A stretch of DNA of 9,740 nucleotides from an uncultured Flavobacterium sp. (GTDB lineage Bacteria; Bacteroidota; Bacteroidia; Flavobacteriales; Flavobacteriaceae). The stretch is from contig NZ_CAMLMK010000098.1 in assembly GCF_946481155.1 (NCBI RefSeq), positions 1-9,740 of the forward strand. The letters are read 5' to 3'. Positions 1 to 6,910 of this stretch are shown in pieces. The translations under genes were made by a program, and so were the position numbers. How positions within the stretch are numbered: the first letter of the stretch is position 1; each line of letters begins with the position of its first letter. The notes below the pieces were generated by a model. The model saw only the letters and a list, made by a program, of their open reading frames with translations, did no database searches and was not told the DNA's origin.

Positions 1-328
1 ATGGAGACCAAGAGTAAGAATAGCCTGGAGTTCCGCCTGATGGAGCGACTGTTGCACTACCATTCGTACCACCATTACAAGCTACATTTGTTTGTGACCC
101 CGAAGAAGTACTGATAGCAGTAGGCTGTGTAATAGTAAAGTTTCTTACAATTGATGTGCTTTCATTATCGGTAATAGTACAAGAATAAGAACCAGCCGTT
201 AAAGCTGATGCTGTTGCTCCGGTTCCTCCTGAAGGAGACCATGAATAAGAATAGGGCGCCAGACCTCCTGATGCGGTTACCGTAGCTGTTCCATTGCTAC
301 CTCCATTACAAGATATATTGGTTTGACT
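1..328 (-). repeat. Tandem SprB-type repeats, 77-residue period
   Basis: Two copies, at 98-328 and 1-97 (the second cut by the window edge), code for the same pattern 77 residues (231 bases) apart: 'SQTN', then C-N-G-G, N-G, a short strand ending in S-G-G, then 'YSYSWSPS'. The first copy continues with 'SGGTGATASALTAGSYSCT' and 'ITDNES', the usual second half of an SprB repeat. The copies differ by several substitutions, so the array is not freshly duplicated. More copies are likely to the left. Confidence 0.85.
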
Positions 329-1384
329 TTGAGTTGCTGATAAAGCAGCGTTTGTAGTAAATGTTAAATTACTTCCATAGCTGGTTCCAGATGAGTTAAT
401 AGCATAAGCCCTGAAATTAATAAGAGTAGCAGGAGGCAAAGCACTAACCAAAGCGCTAAAACTTCCGGTTCCTGAACCCATTATCACTTTGTTGTTTGCA
501 GTTGTTGGATTGGCAGTTGTTGCCCAAACGATTCCTCTTTCCGTAACCGAAGCACCACCATCTGCAGTAACATTTCCGCCAAGTGTAGCTTTTACTGCGC
601 CTACACCTGTTGCTGCTGTTGTAGTGACTGTTGGAGGAGTTGCTGCTGGTGTTTCAAATAGACGAAAGTTATCAATCGCCCATTCTTCACTGGCACCTTC
701 AGAATAGACATTTATCTTAATCTCCAGTGTTGTACCTGTCCCGGGAATTGTCTTGATAAACTCTCCGAACGCATTCGTTAATTGTGTTCCATCACCACAT
801 CCGTTCCCATCTGTATCTTCAAACAGGTATTTGTGTACGCCGTTGGTAGCACTACCTTTGTTGTAAAAGCGGATTAAATCAACATAAGCACCTCCGTCAA
901 TGCGGTACTGAACAATAAGATAATCCGTATTTGTTGTTCCGACACCACTAAGGCAGGCATTTATATTATCCCATGGCTCATTGGTACTGTTAGCTGCGAA
1001 CAAACCTCTGAAGCTTAGTCCCGTTTTCCCAGAAATATTAATACCTGTCCATGTAATGGAAAGCTCATTTAAAGCACTGTTTGTTGGTGCACCCTGAGCA
1101 CCACTGGCGGTAAAACCCGTTCCTGCTGCATTGTGATCTTCACCTGCCCAGAAATTAGTCCCTTCCTTACCGGTAAACGGAACTACCTGAGAAACTGTTG
1201 CCCCATCAGTTAATCTAAAATAACTGGTACTAGGAGGACCTCCAACACCCCCGTTTTCTTCGGGTGTCCTTGTACCGCTTGTTGGGCCGGTTTCAAAAGT
1301 ATCACTCCAAAACTGGGTTTGTGCATGCCCCTTTATGAAGATCATACTAAAGATAAAAAGAAGCAGTGTAATTTTCTTTTTCAT
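1..1384 (-). CDS. Secreted multi-domain adhesin with Fn3-like and SprB-type repeats (partial, 3' end outside window)
   Basis: I translated this frame by hand; it stays open from the ATG at 1384 to the left edge (461 codons, no stop). Residues 1-21 are a signal peptide: a KKK start, a hydrophobic stretch, then GHA before Gln22. Residues 22-245 form a beta-rich domain ending in 'EEWAIDNFRLFE', a pattern common in flavobacterial secreted proteins. Residues about 250-344 resemble the Fn3-like module of Bacteroidota surface proteins (motifs 'GGNVTADGGASVTERGIVW', 'NFRAYAINSSGTSYG'). From residue 353 an SprB-type repeat begins, and a second copy runs into the edge. SprB repeats occur in gliding-motility and other adhesins exported by the type IX secretion system; a C-terminal sorting domain is therefore expected outside the window. 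It starts 43 bases after the formyltransferase gene with no terminator and no clear promoter between, so it is probably the last known gene of the four-gene operon. The domain reading is solid; the ligand is unknown. Confidence 0.85.
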   Translation of the reverse strand, partial: MKKKITLLLFIFSMIFIKGHAQTQFWSDTFETGPTSGTRTPEENGGVGGPPSTSYFRLTDGATVSQVVPFTGKEGTNFWAGEDHNAAGTGFTASGAQGAPTNSALNELSITWTGINISGKTGLSFRGLFAANSTNEPWDNINACLSGVGTTNTDYLIVQYRIDGGAYVDLIRFYNKGSATNGVHKYLFEDTDGNGCGDGTQLTNAFGEFIKTIPGTGTTLEIKINVYSEGASEEWAIDNFRLFETPAATPPTVTTTAATGVGAVKATLGGNVTADGGASVTERGIVWATTANPTTANNKVIMGSGTGSFSALVSALPPATLINFRAYAINSSGTSYGSNLTFTTNAALSATQSQTNISCNGGSNGTATVTASGGLAPYSYSWSPSGGTGATASALTAGSYSCTITDNESTSIVRNFTITQPTAISTSSGSQTNVACNGGTNGSATVAPSGGTPGYSYSWSP

Positions 1385-1427
1385 ATAAGCTGTTTAAAAA
1401 TTAAATAATTGCAATACTATATTTTGG

Positions 1428-2366
1428 TTAATTCAAAACAGTACCGATTACAGATTGTAAAGAGGTAAACTGTTTGGCCGTCATTATACCTAAGTTTGTA
1501 CTTAGTATTTCTATGCTGATTTGTTTATTATCTGAGCAGGCAACATTTATATTGCCATTCTCGTTTACTGATACGATTGTTCCCGGAAGGCTATTGTCAT
1601 GAGGTTCATTTAGTAATGAAGCGACTATGATTTTGCCCTGTTCACCATTAAAACTCATATCAGCTCCTGTATTCCAGGGATTGCAGGCGTTAACCAATGA
1701 TATGATTTCACTTGCAGACATTTTTTTCCATTTGATATAGGTATCCGAGAATTCCGGTTTTTCGAAGTAATAAGCCAAAGCGCTCTCCTGAGGCGAATTT
1801 GGTATAATAGTGGCAAACTGCAGCATATTTGCCGTGTTCAAAGCAACTTGCGCAACACGGTCACTTAATTTCACAGCGAGTTTTCCGTAAGTATCTCCTT
1901 CTTCAATAGCAATTGGATCATTAAAAATAATATTGCCTTCATCAAATTTTGAGTTCATGTAATGCGTACTTATAGCCGTTTCTTTTTCCTGATACCTGAT
2001 TACTTCAAAAATAGGCATGACCCCTCTGTACTGGGGCAACGGACCAGGATGAAAATTTATAAATCGGTCATTTCCGTAGGACAATACTTCCTCAGGGACT
2101 AAAAAAGGGAACGATATCGAGAAGATGTAATCAGGCTGTACCGTTTCGATCCAATACTTCATATCGACTAAACTATTTTTATTCGGAAATGACTTGAAAG
2201 CAATTCCACTTTCTTCGGATTCACTTTCGAGGGCATTAATAACCATTTCATCACCTTTACCAATTCCGATTCCACATAAGAATTTTTCATAGGCAAGAAG
2301 CTGCAATGTTTTAAATGCAAATTTTCCACCACATAACACGAGAATTTTTTTTCTTTCTTCCATCAT
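1428..2366 (-). CDS. Formyltransferase of the methionyl-tRNA formyltransferase fold, probably with a specialised substrate
   Basis: The 312 residues match the two-domain layout of methionyl-tRNA formyltransferase (Fmt): a Rossmann-like formyltransferase domain (about 7-190) and a C-terminal OB-type domain (about 210-305; 'IKWKKMSASEI', 'NPWNTGA', 'PGTIVSV', 'LGIMTAKQF'). The 10-formyltetrahydrofolate site is intact: Asn104, His106 and Asp142 have the spacing of the family's Asn-His-Asp triad. The usual Fmt 'N-H-x-S-L-L-P' region here reads N-F-H-P-G-P-L-P, closer to formyltransferases acting on sugar or peptide amines. Its ATG directly follows the TAA of the preceding gene (TAAATG), which suggests translational coupling; a second ATG follows at once. 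Housekeeping fmt normally sits among translation genes, whereas this one sits between a ligand-binding protein and an adhesin. Inference: it formylates an amine on, or in the making of, the surface structure. True Fmt activity cannot be excluded. Confidence 0.8.
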   Translation of the reverse strand: MMEERKKILVLCGGKFAFKTLQLLAYEKFLCGIGIGKGDEMVINALESESEESGIAFKSFPNKNSLVDMKYWIETVQPDYIFSISFPFLVPEEVLSYGNDRFINFHPGPLPQYRGVMPIFEVIRYQEKETAISTHYMNSKFDEGNIIFNDPIAIEEGDTYGKLAVKLSDRVAQVALNTANMLQFATIIPNSPQESALAYYFEKPEFSDTYIKWKKMSASEIISLVNACNPWNTGADMSFNGEQGKIIVASLLNEPHDNSLPGTIVSVNENGNINVACSDNKQISIEILSTNLGIMTAKQFTSLQSVIGTVLN

Positions 2367-3518
2367 TTATATGCAGACATAACTATTGAACCAGGCTGAT
2401 GTTGTATTTTCAAGTGGTTGCAGGGTTAGTTTTTCAAAATTTTCAAAGGTGTCCGAAATCATGGAACCCAATTGTACTTCACACATTCCGTTATTGTCCG
2501 GAACAATGGATGCTTTGTATAATGGCGCAAAGGAAGTATTGGTTTTAGAGTCAAATGAAACTGTTCCTCTTGGTCCTGTAAACGTAAATAGCTCCAGTCC
2601 AGAGGCTATTTGTTGAATATTGTTTTTATGTTCGATAGAAAGATCCAGCGCTGTTGCAGCGATTTGTGCACTTTCCCAACTCAATAAAGAAAATAGATTG
2701 GGAGTTTTACCTGTAGATTCGATGGCTTCCACAAAACGCTTATTCTCACTGCTTTCAATTGATTTGGACCATGCAGCTATCCCTTTCAACTGATGATTGG
2801 GATGCAGCGTATTTTTCAGCATCGTTTCTTCGAAGGCAAAGGGTGATAAAAATATTGGGAGATTTTTTTCACCGAAAACAGTTTTAATTTCTGAAAAATA
2901 CCATTGTACATAATCTCCGCTAAATAGACTTAAAAGGGCACTGTCAGGAAACTGCTCCACGTGATTTTTCAGCGGTTCCATAGTGAAATCTTCTTTCTTA
3001 TAGCCTGTAGCATGATTGAAACATATCATTCCGCCCGCTTCCTGAAACCCGTTGAAAAGACCCATTGTCTGAAGATATCCTCCATCATAATAACCGGTAA
3101 CCATTCCGCCGGTAAGGTAACCATCTTCTACTGCTTGTTTTGAAGAGAGCCATGCTCCCAAAGCGTTGTGTAGGGAATGGTAAAAAATATTTGGGCACTT
3201 TGGCCATTCGTGCGGAAGATTGGACCCTGCATCCAAAACGATTAAGATTTTGTTTGCCGCTAAAAAAAGAGGACGCAGAAGCTGTGCTGTTCTATGTCCT
3301 ATATAGGCAATGACCAGGGAAGCATTGTCCTCCAATAAAAGTTTTTCTGCCGATCGGTAGCATTGTTGCTTGTCCGCACCAAAACCAATATTCTCGGTTA
3401 CTATCCGTATATCGTCACGCCCCATTTCCCGCAAGCCTGATTTTAATCCTTCATGAAGATCAAAATTGATTGTTTCGTAGTAGGTGGATCTGGGTAATAA
3501 TAGTCCGATTGTTTGCAT
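2367..3518 (-). CDS. Type I periplasmic-binding-protein fold protein without signal peptide (probable cytosolic ligand binder)
   Basis: The 383 residues look like the Leu/Ile/Val-binding (Peripla_BP_6) family: a first strand 'IGLLLP' right at the N-terminus, a lobe with 'ASLVIAYIGHRTAQLL' (67-81) and 'ILIVLDAG' (91-98), a second lobe with 'GGMVTGYYDGGYLQTMGLFNGF' split around 137-158, and the closing 'GPRGTVSFD' (315-323) typical of these proteins. There is no signal peptide or lipobox, and an in-frame TAG lies four codons upstream of the ATG (3528-3530), so no N-terminal extension is possible. No permease or ATPase gene is adjacent. A cytosolic member with a known job is AmiC, the amide sensor of Pseudomonas; a sensor or substrate-presenting role is therefore possible here. 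It abuts the formyltransferase gene. Family assignment is fairly good; ligand and role are unknown. Confidence 0.75.
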   Translation of the reverse strand: MQTIGLLLPRSTYYETINFDLHEGLKSGLREMGRDDIRIVTENIGFGADKQQCYRSAEKLLLEDNASLVIAYIGHRTAQLLRPLFLAANKILIVLDAGSNLPHEWPKCPNIFYHSLHNALGAWLSSKQAVEDGYLTGGMVTGYYDGGYLQTMGLFNGFQEAGGMICFNHATGYKKEDFTMEPLKNHVEQFPDSALLSLFSGDYVQWYFSEIKTVFGEKNLPIFLSPFAFEETMLKNTLHPNHQLKGIAAWSKSIESSENKRFVEAIESTGKTPNLFSLLSWESAQIAATALDLSIEHKNNIQQIASGLELFTFTGPRGTVSFDSKTNTSFAPLYKASIVPDNNGMCEVQLGSMISDTFENFEKLTLQPLENTTSAWFNSYVCI

Positions 3519-3533
3519 GATTTTAAACTATAA

Positions 3534-3566
3534 AAAGAGGAAACATTTTTCAAACGTTTCCTCTTT
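3534..3566 (-). terminator. Hairpin terminator or attenuator after the tail-collar gene
   Basis: On the minus strand AAAGAGGAAACGT (3566-3554) pairs with ATGTTTCCTCTTT (3546-3534): 13 pairs including one G-T, around a 7-base loop, ending in a run of five T (3536-3532). It lies between the stop of the tail-collar gene and the start of the binding-protein gene. The next gene begins only 15 bases beyond and I see no good separate promoter, so it may be a partial terminator that lowers expression of the downstream genes. Confidence 0.7.
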
Positions 3567-3572
3567 GTTAAA

Positions 3573-4127
3573 TTAATTTCGGCTTGGGAAAATACCTTCT
3601 GTAGCAATAGAGTAGTTAATCACTAAATACGGATTCATTATCGAAAATGGATTTGAAGATCCCGAAATCCCTGTAGCCCCGGACACCGCTAAAGCACCGT
3701 AATTTTTGCCGGCAGTTGATATACTTGAGAACACTTCAACACCTGTATTGGCAAGGTAGGCACCTTCAGGGGATGAAGCATCGGCACCACCTGTCGAAAC
3801 AGGCATATTAACCGTAATCCCAGTTGCTGGGTGATTGTGAGCCGGCATATTTGCCATTGTAAGCGACGTAGTTGGAGTACCTGCCACTTCTCCTATAGAA
3901 TAACTAGGAAGTCCTGGTCCCTGACCTTGGCCAATTGGCATACGACCTTGTAAATCAGGTAATGCAAATGTTGTTTGACCGTTTCCGCCGTAATAGGTTC
4001 CCAACAAAGAGAATAAAGCCGTGTTTGAAGCGATTGCCATGATTTGACCGCTGCAGGTTTGATAGCCTCTGGGCGCAAAATTAAATCCCAAAATTTTAAT
4101 TTCTCCAATAAATGGTTCTGTTGACAT
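3573..4127 (-). CDS. Phage tail-collar domain protein, microcystin-dependent protein (MdpB) type
   Basis: The 184 residues carry the tail-collar domain at about 7-63: 'GEIKILGFNFAPRGYQTCSG', then 'LFSLLGTYYGGNGQTTFALP' and 'DLQGRMPIGQG'. This is followed by the 'MPAHNH' motif (94-99) and the usual C-terminal 'PFSIMNPYLVINYSIATEG' (160-178). The domain comes from short tail fibres of phages, but stand-alone chromosomal copies of this length are widespread in bacteria that have no other tail genes, and their function is not settled. No sheath, tube, baseplate or lysis gene is visible here, so this is not evidence of a prophage. It has no signal peptide. It is the first gene of the four-gene minus-strand run and is followed by a hairpin. 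The start has a promoter candidate 30 bases upstream. Confidence 0.88.
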   Translation of the reverse strand: MSTEPFIGEIKILGFNFAPRGYQTCSGQIMAIASNTALFSLLGTYYGGNGQTTFALPDLQGRMPIGQGQGPGLPSYSIGEVAGTPTTSLTMANMPAHNHPATGITVNMPVSTGGADASSPEGAYLANTGVEVFSSISTAGKNYGALAVSGATGISGSSNPFSIMNPYLVINYSIATEGIFPSRN

Positions 4128-4157
4128 AGTTATATATTTAAGTTATTTGTGATGTTC

Positions 4158-4188
4158 CAAAATTAAATTTAGGCTAAATTAAGTCATA
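4158..4188 (-). promoter_or_regulatory. Bacteroidota-type promoter candidate for the tail-collar operon
   Basis: On the minus strand the -7 element TAATTTTG (4165-4158) is an exact match to TAnnTTTG. It is preceded after 19 bases by TATG (4188-4185), three of four matches to the -33 TTTG. The -7 element ends 30 bases before the ATG at 4127, which gives a short leader. Confidence 0.5.
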
Positions 4189-4352
4189 AAGCCCTTACAA
4201 GACCACGTAAAAATACCTGTTTTTGTATTTAAGAATATTCGTACATTAGTAAAATTACTTGGATTAATATGCGAAATAGTCTGTGGAAATCTGTTGAGTA
4301 GTAGCAAGTTGGCAAGCGCAATATTATATTATTACTAAATTTGGGCATTTTA

Positions 4353-4383
4353 TTTGTTAAAATGTAAGAAAATACTAATTTTA
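4353..4383 (+). promoter_or_regulatory. Bacteroidota-type promoter candidate for the small-protein/two-component operon
   Basis: TTTG (4353-4356), 19 bases, then TAATTTTA (4376-4383), seven of eight matches to TAnnTTTG with the preferred spacing. The element ends 50 bases before the ATG at 4434. Confidence 0.5.
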
Positions 4384-4433
4384 TACTGTTTAAAGAATTT
4401 AAGAAAATATACACAATCTAAAAAGAATTAATT

Positions 4434-4772
4434 ATGTCAGAAGAAAGCACAACAGGAACAGCGGTAAACACGATTACATTACCAACAGCTCAGAATTGGG
4501 CAGCAAGATGGAGACAAACTCCGGGAGCAACCGTTAAAGCGCATTTAATTCCACATGTTGATATTACACAACTTATGGCAGAAAAAGATGTAGTAGATGT
4601 AAGAGCCTATATTGGTATTGATGAGAACGGAGAAAATAAATTAATGCTTGTGGGAGTTGATGCTAACGGTAACGACCTGATCAATGATGCTAACGAGCAA
4701 TATATTTATGATTTTACAAAACCTTGTCCAACAGTATGCTGCGTTGACAGTCCTTTGTATACACTTAAATAG
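4434..4772 (+). CDS. Conserved-looking small protein of unknown function, C-terminal Cys cluster
   Basis: The 112 residues are mostly soluble, with no signal peptide or membrane segment. The N-terminus is Ser/Thr-rich (1-16). Then come 'NWAARWR' (21-27), 'VKAHLIPHVDITQLM' (34-48), a central stretch that alternates like beta strands ('DVRAYIGID', 'KLMLVGVDANGNDLI') and a C-terminal 'YDFTKPCPTVCC' with Cys98, Cys102 and Cys103. The Cys cluster could bind a metal or form a disulphide; nothing proves either. I do not recognise a named family, although proteins of this look seem familiar from Flavobacteriia. It is the first gene of an operon whose next gene starts 3 bases after its stop, so its job may be tied to the membrane protein and two-component system. 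The start follows an AT-rich leader with no Shine-Dalgarno sequence. Confidence 0.85.
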   Translation: MSEESTTGTAVNTITLPTAQNWAARWRQTPGATVKAHLIPHVDITQLMAEKDVVDVRAYIGIDENGENKLMLVGVDANGNDLINDANEQYIYDFTKPCPTVCCVDSPLYTLK

Positions 4773-4775
4773 TCA

Positions 4776-5414
4776 ATGACGGAAATTTTAGCCTATTTAG
4801 GAGATTTTTTCTTATTGATCAATTTGGTGCTATTTAGTAAAGGCTTTTCAAAACAGGGAAAAGCCTTTGCTGTTTTCACGATATATTTAGGTCTGGTGTT
4901 TGCTATTCAGGTATTGTCAAGTGTATTAACCTATATGAAGATTGGGAATCTGTTCCTCTCTCATTTTTATTTTATCCTCCAGTTTATTGTCTTAAGCATT
5001 TTTTACGGAACCATTTTAAAAGAAGATTTTCAGAAAAAAGCTGTCAAAATTGGATTGATAATTGGAGTATCAGCTCTTGTTGTTCAATATATGTGGGATT
5101 TTAGCAACTTTCAGAAATTCAATCTGTTTGAAATCTTTATAACCTCTTTTTTGTTAATCATTTATGCAGCCTTTCATTTTTATAATCTGCTCAATGACAA
5201 AAAAGAGTTTTACTATATCAATATGGGCATTCTGCTGTATTTGTTTGGGAGCACCGTATTGTTTTTGGCTGGAAATCTAATGGATAGGATTAGCCCTGAT
5301 TTCAATAAAATCACCTGGATGCTTAATACGCTGCTGTATATCGTTTACCAGCTATTCGTATTAATTGAGTGGAAAAAAAGTTTCTCTAAAAGAAAATCAA
5401 ACCCGGTAACATGA
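4776..5414 (+). CDS. Seven-helix integral membrane protein, probable sensory partner of the adjacent kinase
   Basis: The 212 residues show about seven hydrophobic helices (roughly 3-20, 31-52, 59-80, 89-106, 117-137, 147-167, 178-197). A basic tail 'EWKKSFSKRKS' (198-208) should lie in the cytosol. I see no enzyme motif, heme ligand pattern or transporter signature. Its TGA overlaps the ATG of the kinase gene by four bases (ATGA, 5411-5414), which implies coupled translation in a fixed ratio. Inference: the protein supplies the membrane sensing module that the kinase lacks, much like split 7TM-receptor kinases. Topology is confident; function is a guess. Confidence 0.85.
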   Translation: MTEILAYLGDFFLLINLVLFSKGFSKQGKAFAVFTIYLGLVFAIQVLSSVLTYMKIGNLFLSHFYFILQFIVLSIFYGTILKEDFQKKAVKIGLIIGVSALVVQYMWDFSNFQKFNLFEIFITSFLLIIYAAFHFYNLLNDKKEFYYINMGILLYLFGSTVLFLAGNLMDRISPDFNKITWMLNTLLYIVYQLFVLIEWKKSFSKRKSNPVT

Positions 5415-6202
5415 AAATCAAGCCTGTATACGATACGGAATTATTGGAAGTAATTGTTTATACGTTCCTTGCTTTCCTGCTGATGGGTTTGGTCCTGATC
5501 CTGTTCTTTTATTTTTCGAGAAAAAAAATCATAAAAAATGAATTGGAGAAAAAAGATATGGAGTTGCAGTATCAAAAGGAATTGCTGCGCGCGATGATTC
5601 TGACTCAGGAAGAAGAGCGAAAACGTATCGCACAGGATTTACATGACGACATCAGCTCCAAATTAAATATAGTGTCGCTGAACAGTCATTTGCTTGCTGC
5701 GCCGGAAATATCAGAAAAAGCAATAGCTGAAATTACAGAAAACATCATCACTCTAACAAATAAGGCACTGGAAAATTCAAGAAGAATTGCTCACGATTTG
5801 TTGCCTCCTACGTTGGATAATTTCGGATTTCACGCCGGCGTTGAAGAATTGTGCATGGAATTCGGCAGCAGTAAAGCCGTTGTAGTTAATTATGAAAATC
5901 AGGCCGAGTTTGACGATTTGGAGAAAGACAGGCATTTACATGTTTTCAGGATTTTACAGGAATTAATGAACAACTCCCTGCGCCATGGAAAGGCAACTGT
6001 TATTTCAATCCTTTTTGAAGAAGAATCGGGTGTAAAAACCTGCAGATATACCGACAACGGAATCGGATTTGATACCGATCTGATAAAAAAACACAAAGGA
6101 ATCGGATTGAAAAATATTGAAAGCAGGATAGCTTTTCTGGAAGGCGGAATTACTATTAATTCGGCTCTAAACCAGGGAATAGAAGTAATTTTTAATTTTT
6201 AA
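5411..6202 (+). CDS. Membrane-bound sensor histidine kinase, NarX/DegS-like (HisKA_3, HATPase_c)
   Basis: The 263 residues hold one transmembrane helix (about 12-35), a coiled-coil linker (38-70), the HisKA_3 dimerisation domain with 'EEERKRIAQDLHDDI' and phospho-acceptor His78, and a HATPase_c domain: N box 'QELMNNSLRHGKA' (183-195) with Asn188, G1 box 'DNGIGF' (215-220) and G2 box 'KGIGLKNIESR' (229-239). All catalytic motifs are intact. Only about 11 residues precede the helix, so there is no extracellular sensor domain; the input most likely comes from the overlapping seven-helix protein. It should phosphorylate the regulator encoded 3 bases downstream. Confidence 0.93.
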   Translation: MKIKPVYDTELLEVIVYTFLAFLLMGLVLILFFYFSRKKIIKNELEKKDMELQYQKELLRAMILTQEEERKRIAQDLHDDISSKLNIVSLNSHLLAAPEISEKAIAEITENIITLTNKALENSRRIAHDLLPPTLDNFGFHAGVEELCMEFGSSKAVVVNYENQAEFDDLEKDRHLHVFRILQELMNNSLRHGKATVISILFEEESGVKTCRYTDNGIGFDTDLIKKHKGIGLKNIESRIAFLEGGITINSALNQGIEVIFNF

Positions 6203-6205
6203 AGA

Positions 6206-6880
6206 ATGAGCAATAAAATCAAAATCATTTTGGCCGACGATGAAGTCTTATTCAGGAAAGGCATTTCTTTTTTATTGCAAAAGGAGAAAAATATCGATAT
6301 TATCTTTGAAGCTTCCAACGGGAATGAGCTCATAGATTTTATGAAAACGCACAATAATCATCCGGATATCATCATAATGGATTTAAAAATGCCGTCACTA
6401 AATGGTGTTGAGACGACTAAAATCATCCACAGAGATTTTCCTGATGTCAAGATAATTGCCCTGACAAGTTACAATACTAAATCTTTTGTGGCGAACATGA
6501 TCAATGTCGGAGCGGTTTCCTATCTGGTTAAAAATACAACTCCGCAGGAATTACTGACCACCATCAATGAAGTGGCAACTAAGGGGTTTTATTATAATGA
6601 GTATGTGATGAAAATCATTCTCGACGATCTGGTAAAGACCAATAAAAACCAGAAAAGCAGTTTCGACAGTAATCATTTGACCAACAGGGAAAAAGAAATC
6701 CTTCAGTTGATATGCAAGCAGTTCAGCAGCAATGAAATAGCCGATAAGCTCTGCATAAGTTCGCGCACCGTGGAAGGACATCGGAATAATTTATTACTTA
6801 AGACAGATTCCAGAAATATAGCGGGCTTAGTAGTCTATGCCATTCAAAATGAAATTGTTGGCCTTGAAAATTTACTTTAA
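6206..6880 (+). CDS. Response regulator, NarL/FixJ family (REC + LuxR-type HTH)
   Basis: The 224 residues carry a receiver domain (about 5-122) with the acidic pair Asp11/Asp12, phospho-acceptor Asp59 in 'IIMDLKMP', Thr87 and Lys109. A LuxR-type helix-turn-helix follows (about 157-215): 'LTNREKEILQLICKQFSSNE', then 'IADKLCISSRTVEGHRNN'. It is the cognate partner of the kinase, and a DNA-binding transcription factor. No LuxR-type target can be read with confidence, but the divergent region 4128-4433 is the natural first candidate. It ends the operon; 85 bases separate it from the next gene, and no strong terminator is seen there. Confidence 0.95.
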   Translation: MSNKIKIILADDEVLFRKGISFLLQKEKNIDIIFEASNGNELIDFMKTHNNHPDIIIMDLKMPSLNGVETTKIIHRDFPDVKIIALTSYNTKSFVANMINVGAVSYLVKNTTPQELLTTINEVATKGFYYNEYVMKIILDDLVKTNKNQKSSFDSNHLTNREKEILQLICKQFSSNEIADKLCISSRTVEGHRNNLLLKTDSRNIAGLVVYAIQNEIVGLENLL

Positions 6881-6910
6881 CAAAGCAGTTTCGCCAATTT
6901 AAACGTTAAA

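Larger units (their letters stand above)
4128..4433. other. Divergent intergenic region (306 bases)
   Basis: AT-rich spacer between the minus-strand tail-collar gene and the plus-strand four-gene operon. It holds one promoter candidate for each direction (separate entries). It also has a second match to TAnnTTTG on the plus strand (TAAATTTG, 4336-4343), whose nearest TTG is 24 bases upstream, so it is weaker. Short symmetric elements are AGTAAAATTACT at 4248-4259 and AAATAC/GTATTT at 4211-4230; these could be operators but are expected by chance in such AT-rich DNA. I see no RNA gene or convincing small ORF. Confidence 0.6.

Noticed and set aside
489..707. Plus-strand ORF of 72 residues
   Set aside because: It lies wholly inside the adhesin gene on the other strand; its Val/Ala/Pro-rich sequence is what antisense reading of Thr/Ala/Gly codons gives.
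3893..4108. Minus-strand ORF of 71 residues
   Set aside because: Shifted frame inside the tail-collar gene, whose own frame has all the family motifs.
3573..4127. Prophage or phage-tail-like particle locus
   Set aside because: Only one tail-collar protein is present. No sheath, tube, baseplate, capsid, lysis or integrase gene lies around it, and stand-alone collar proteins are common in bacterial chromosomes.
4321..4334. AATATTATATTATTA near-palindrome as an operator
   Set aside because: Low-complexity A/T sequence; such symmetry is expected by chance in this spacer.
4229..4414. Minus-strand ORF of 61 residues in the divergent region
   Set aside because: AT-rich, no start signal, covers the plus-strand promoter candidate, and resembles no protein I know; probably chance.
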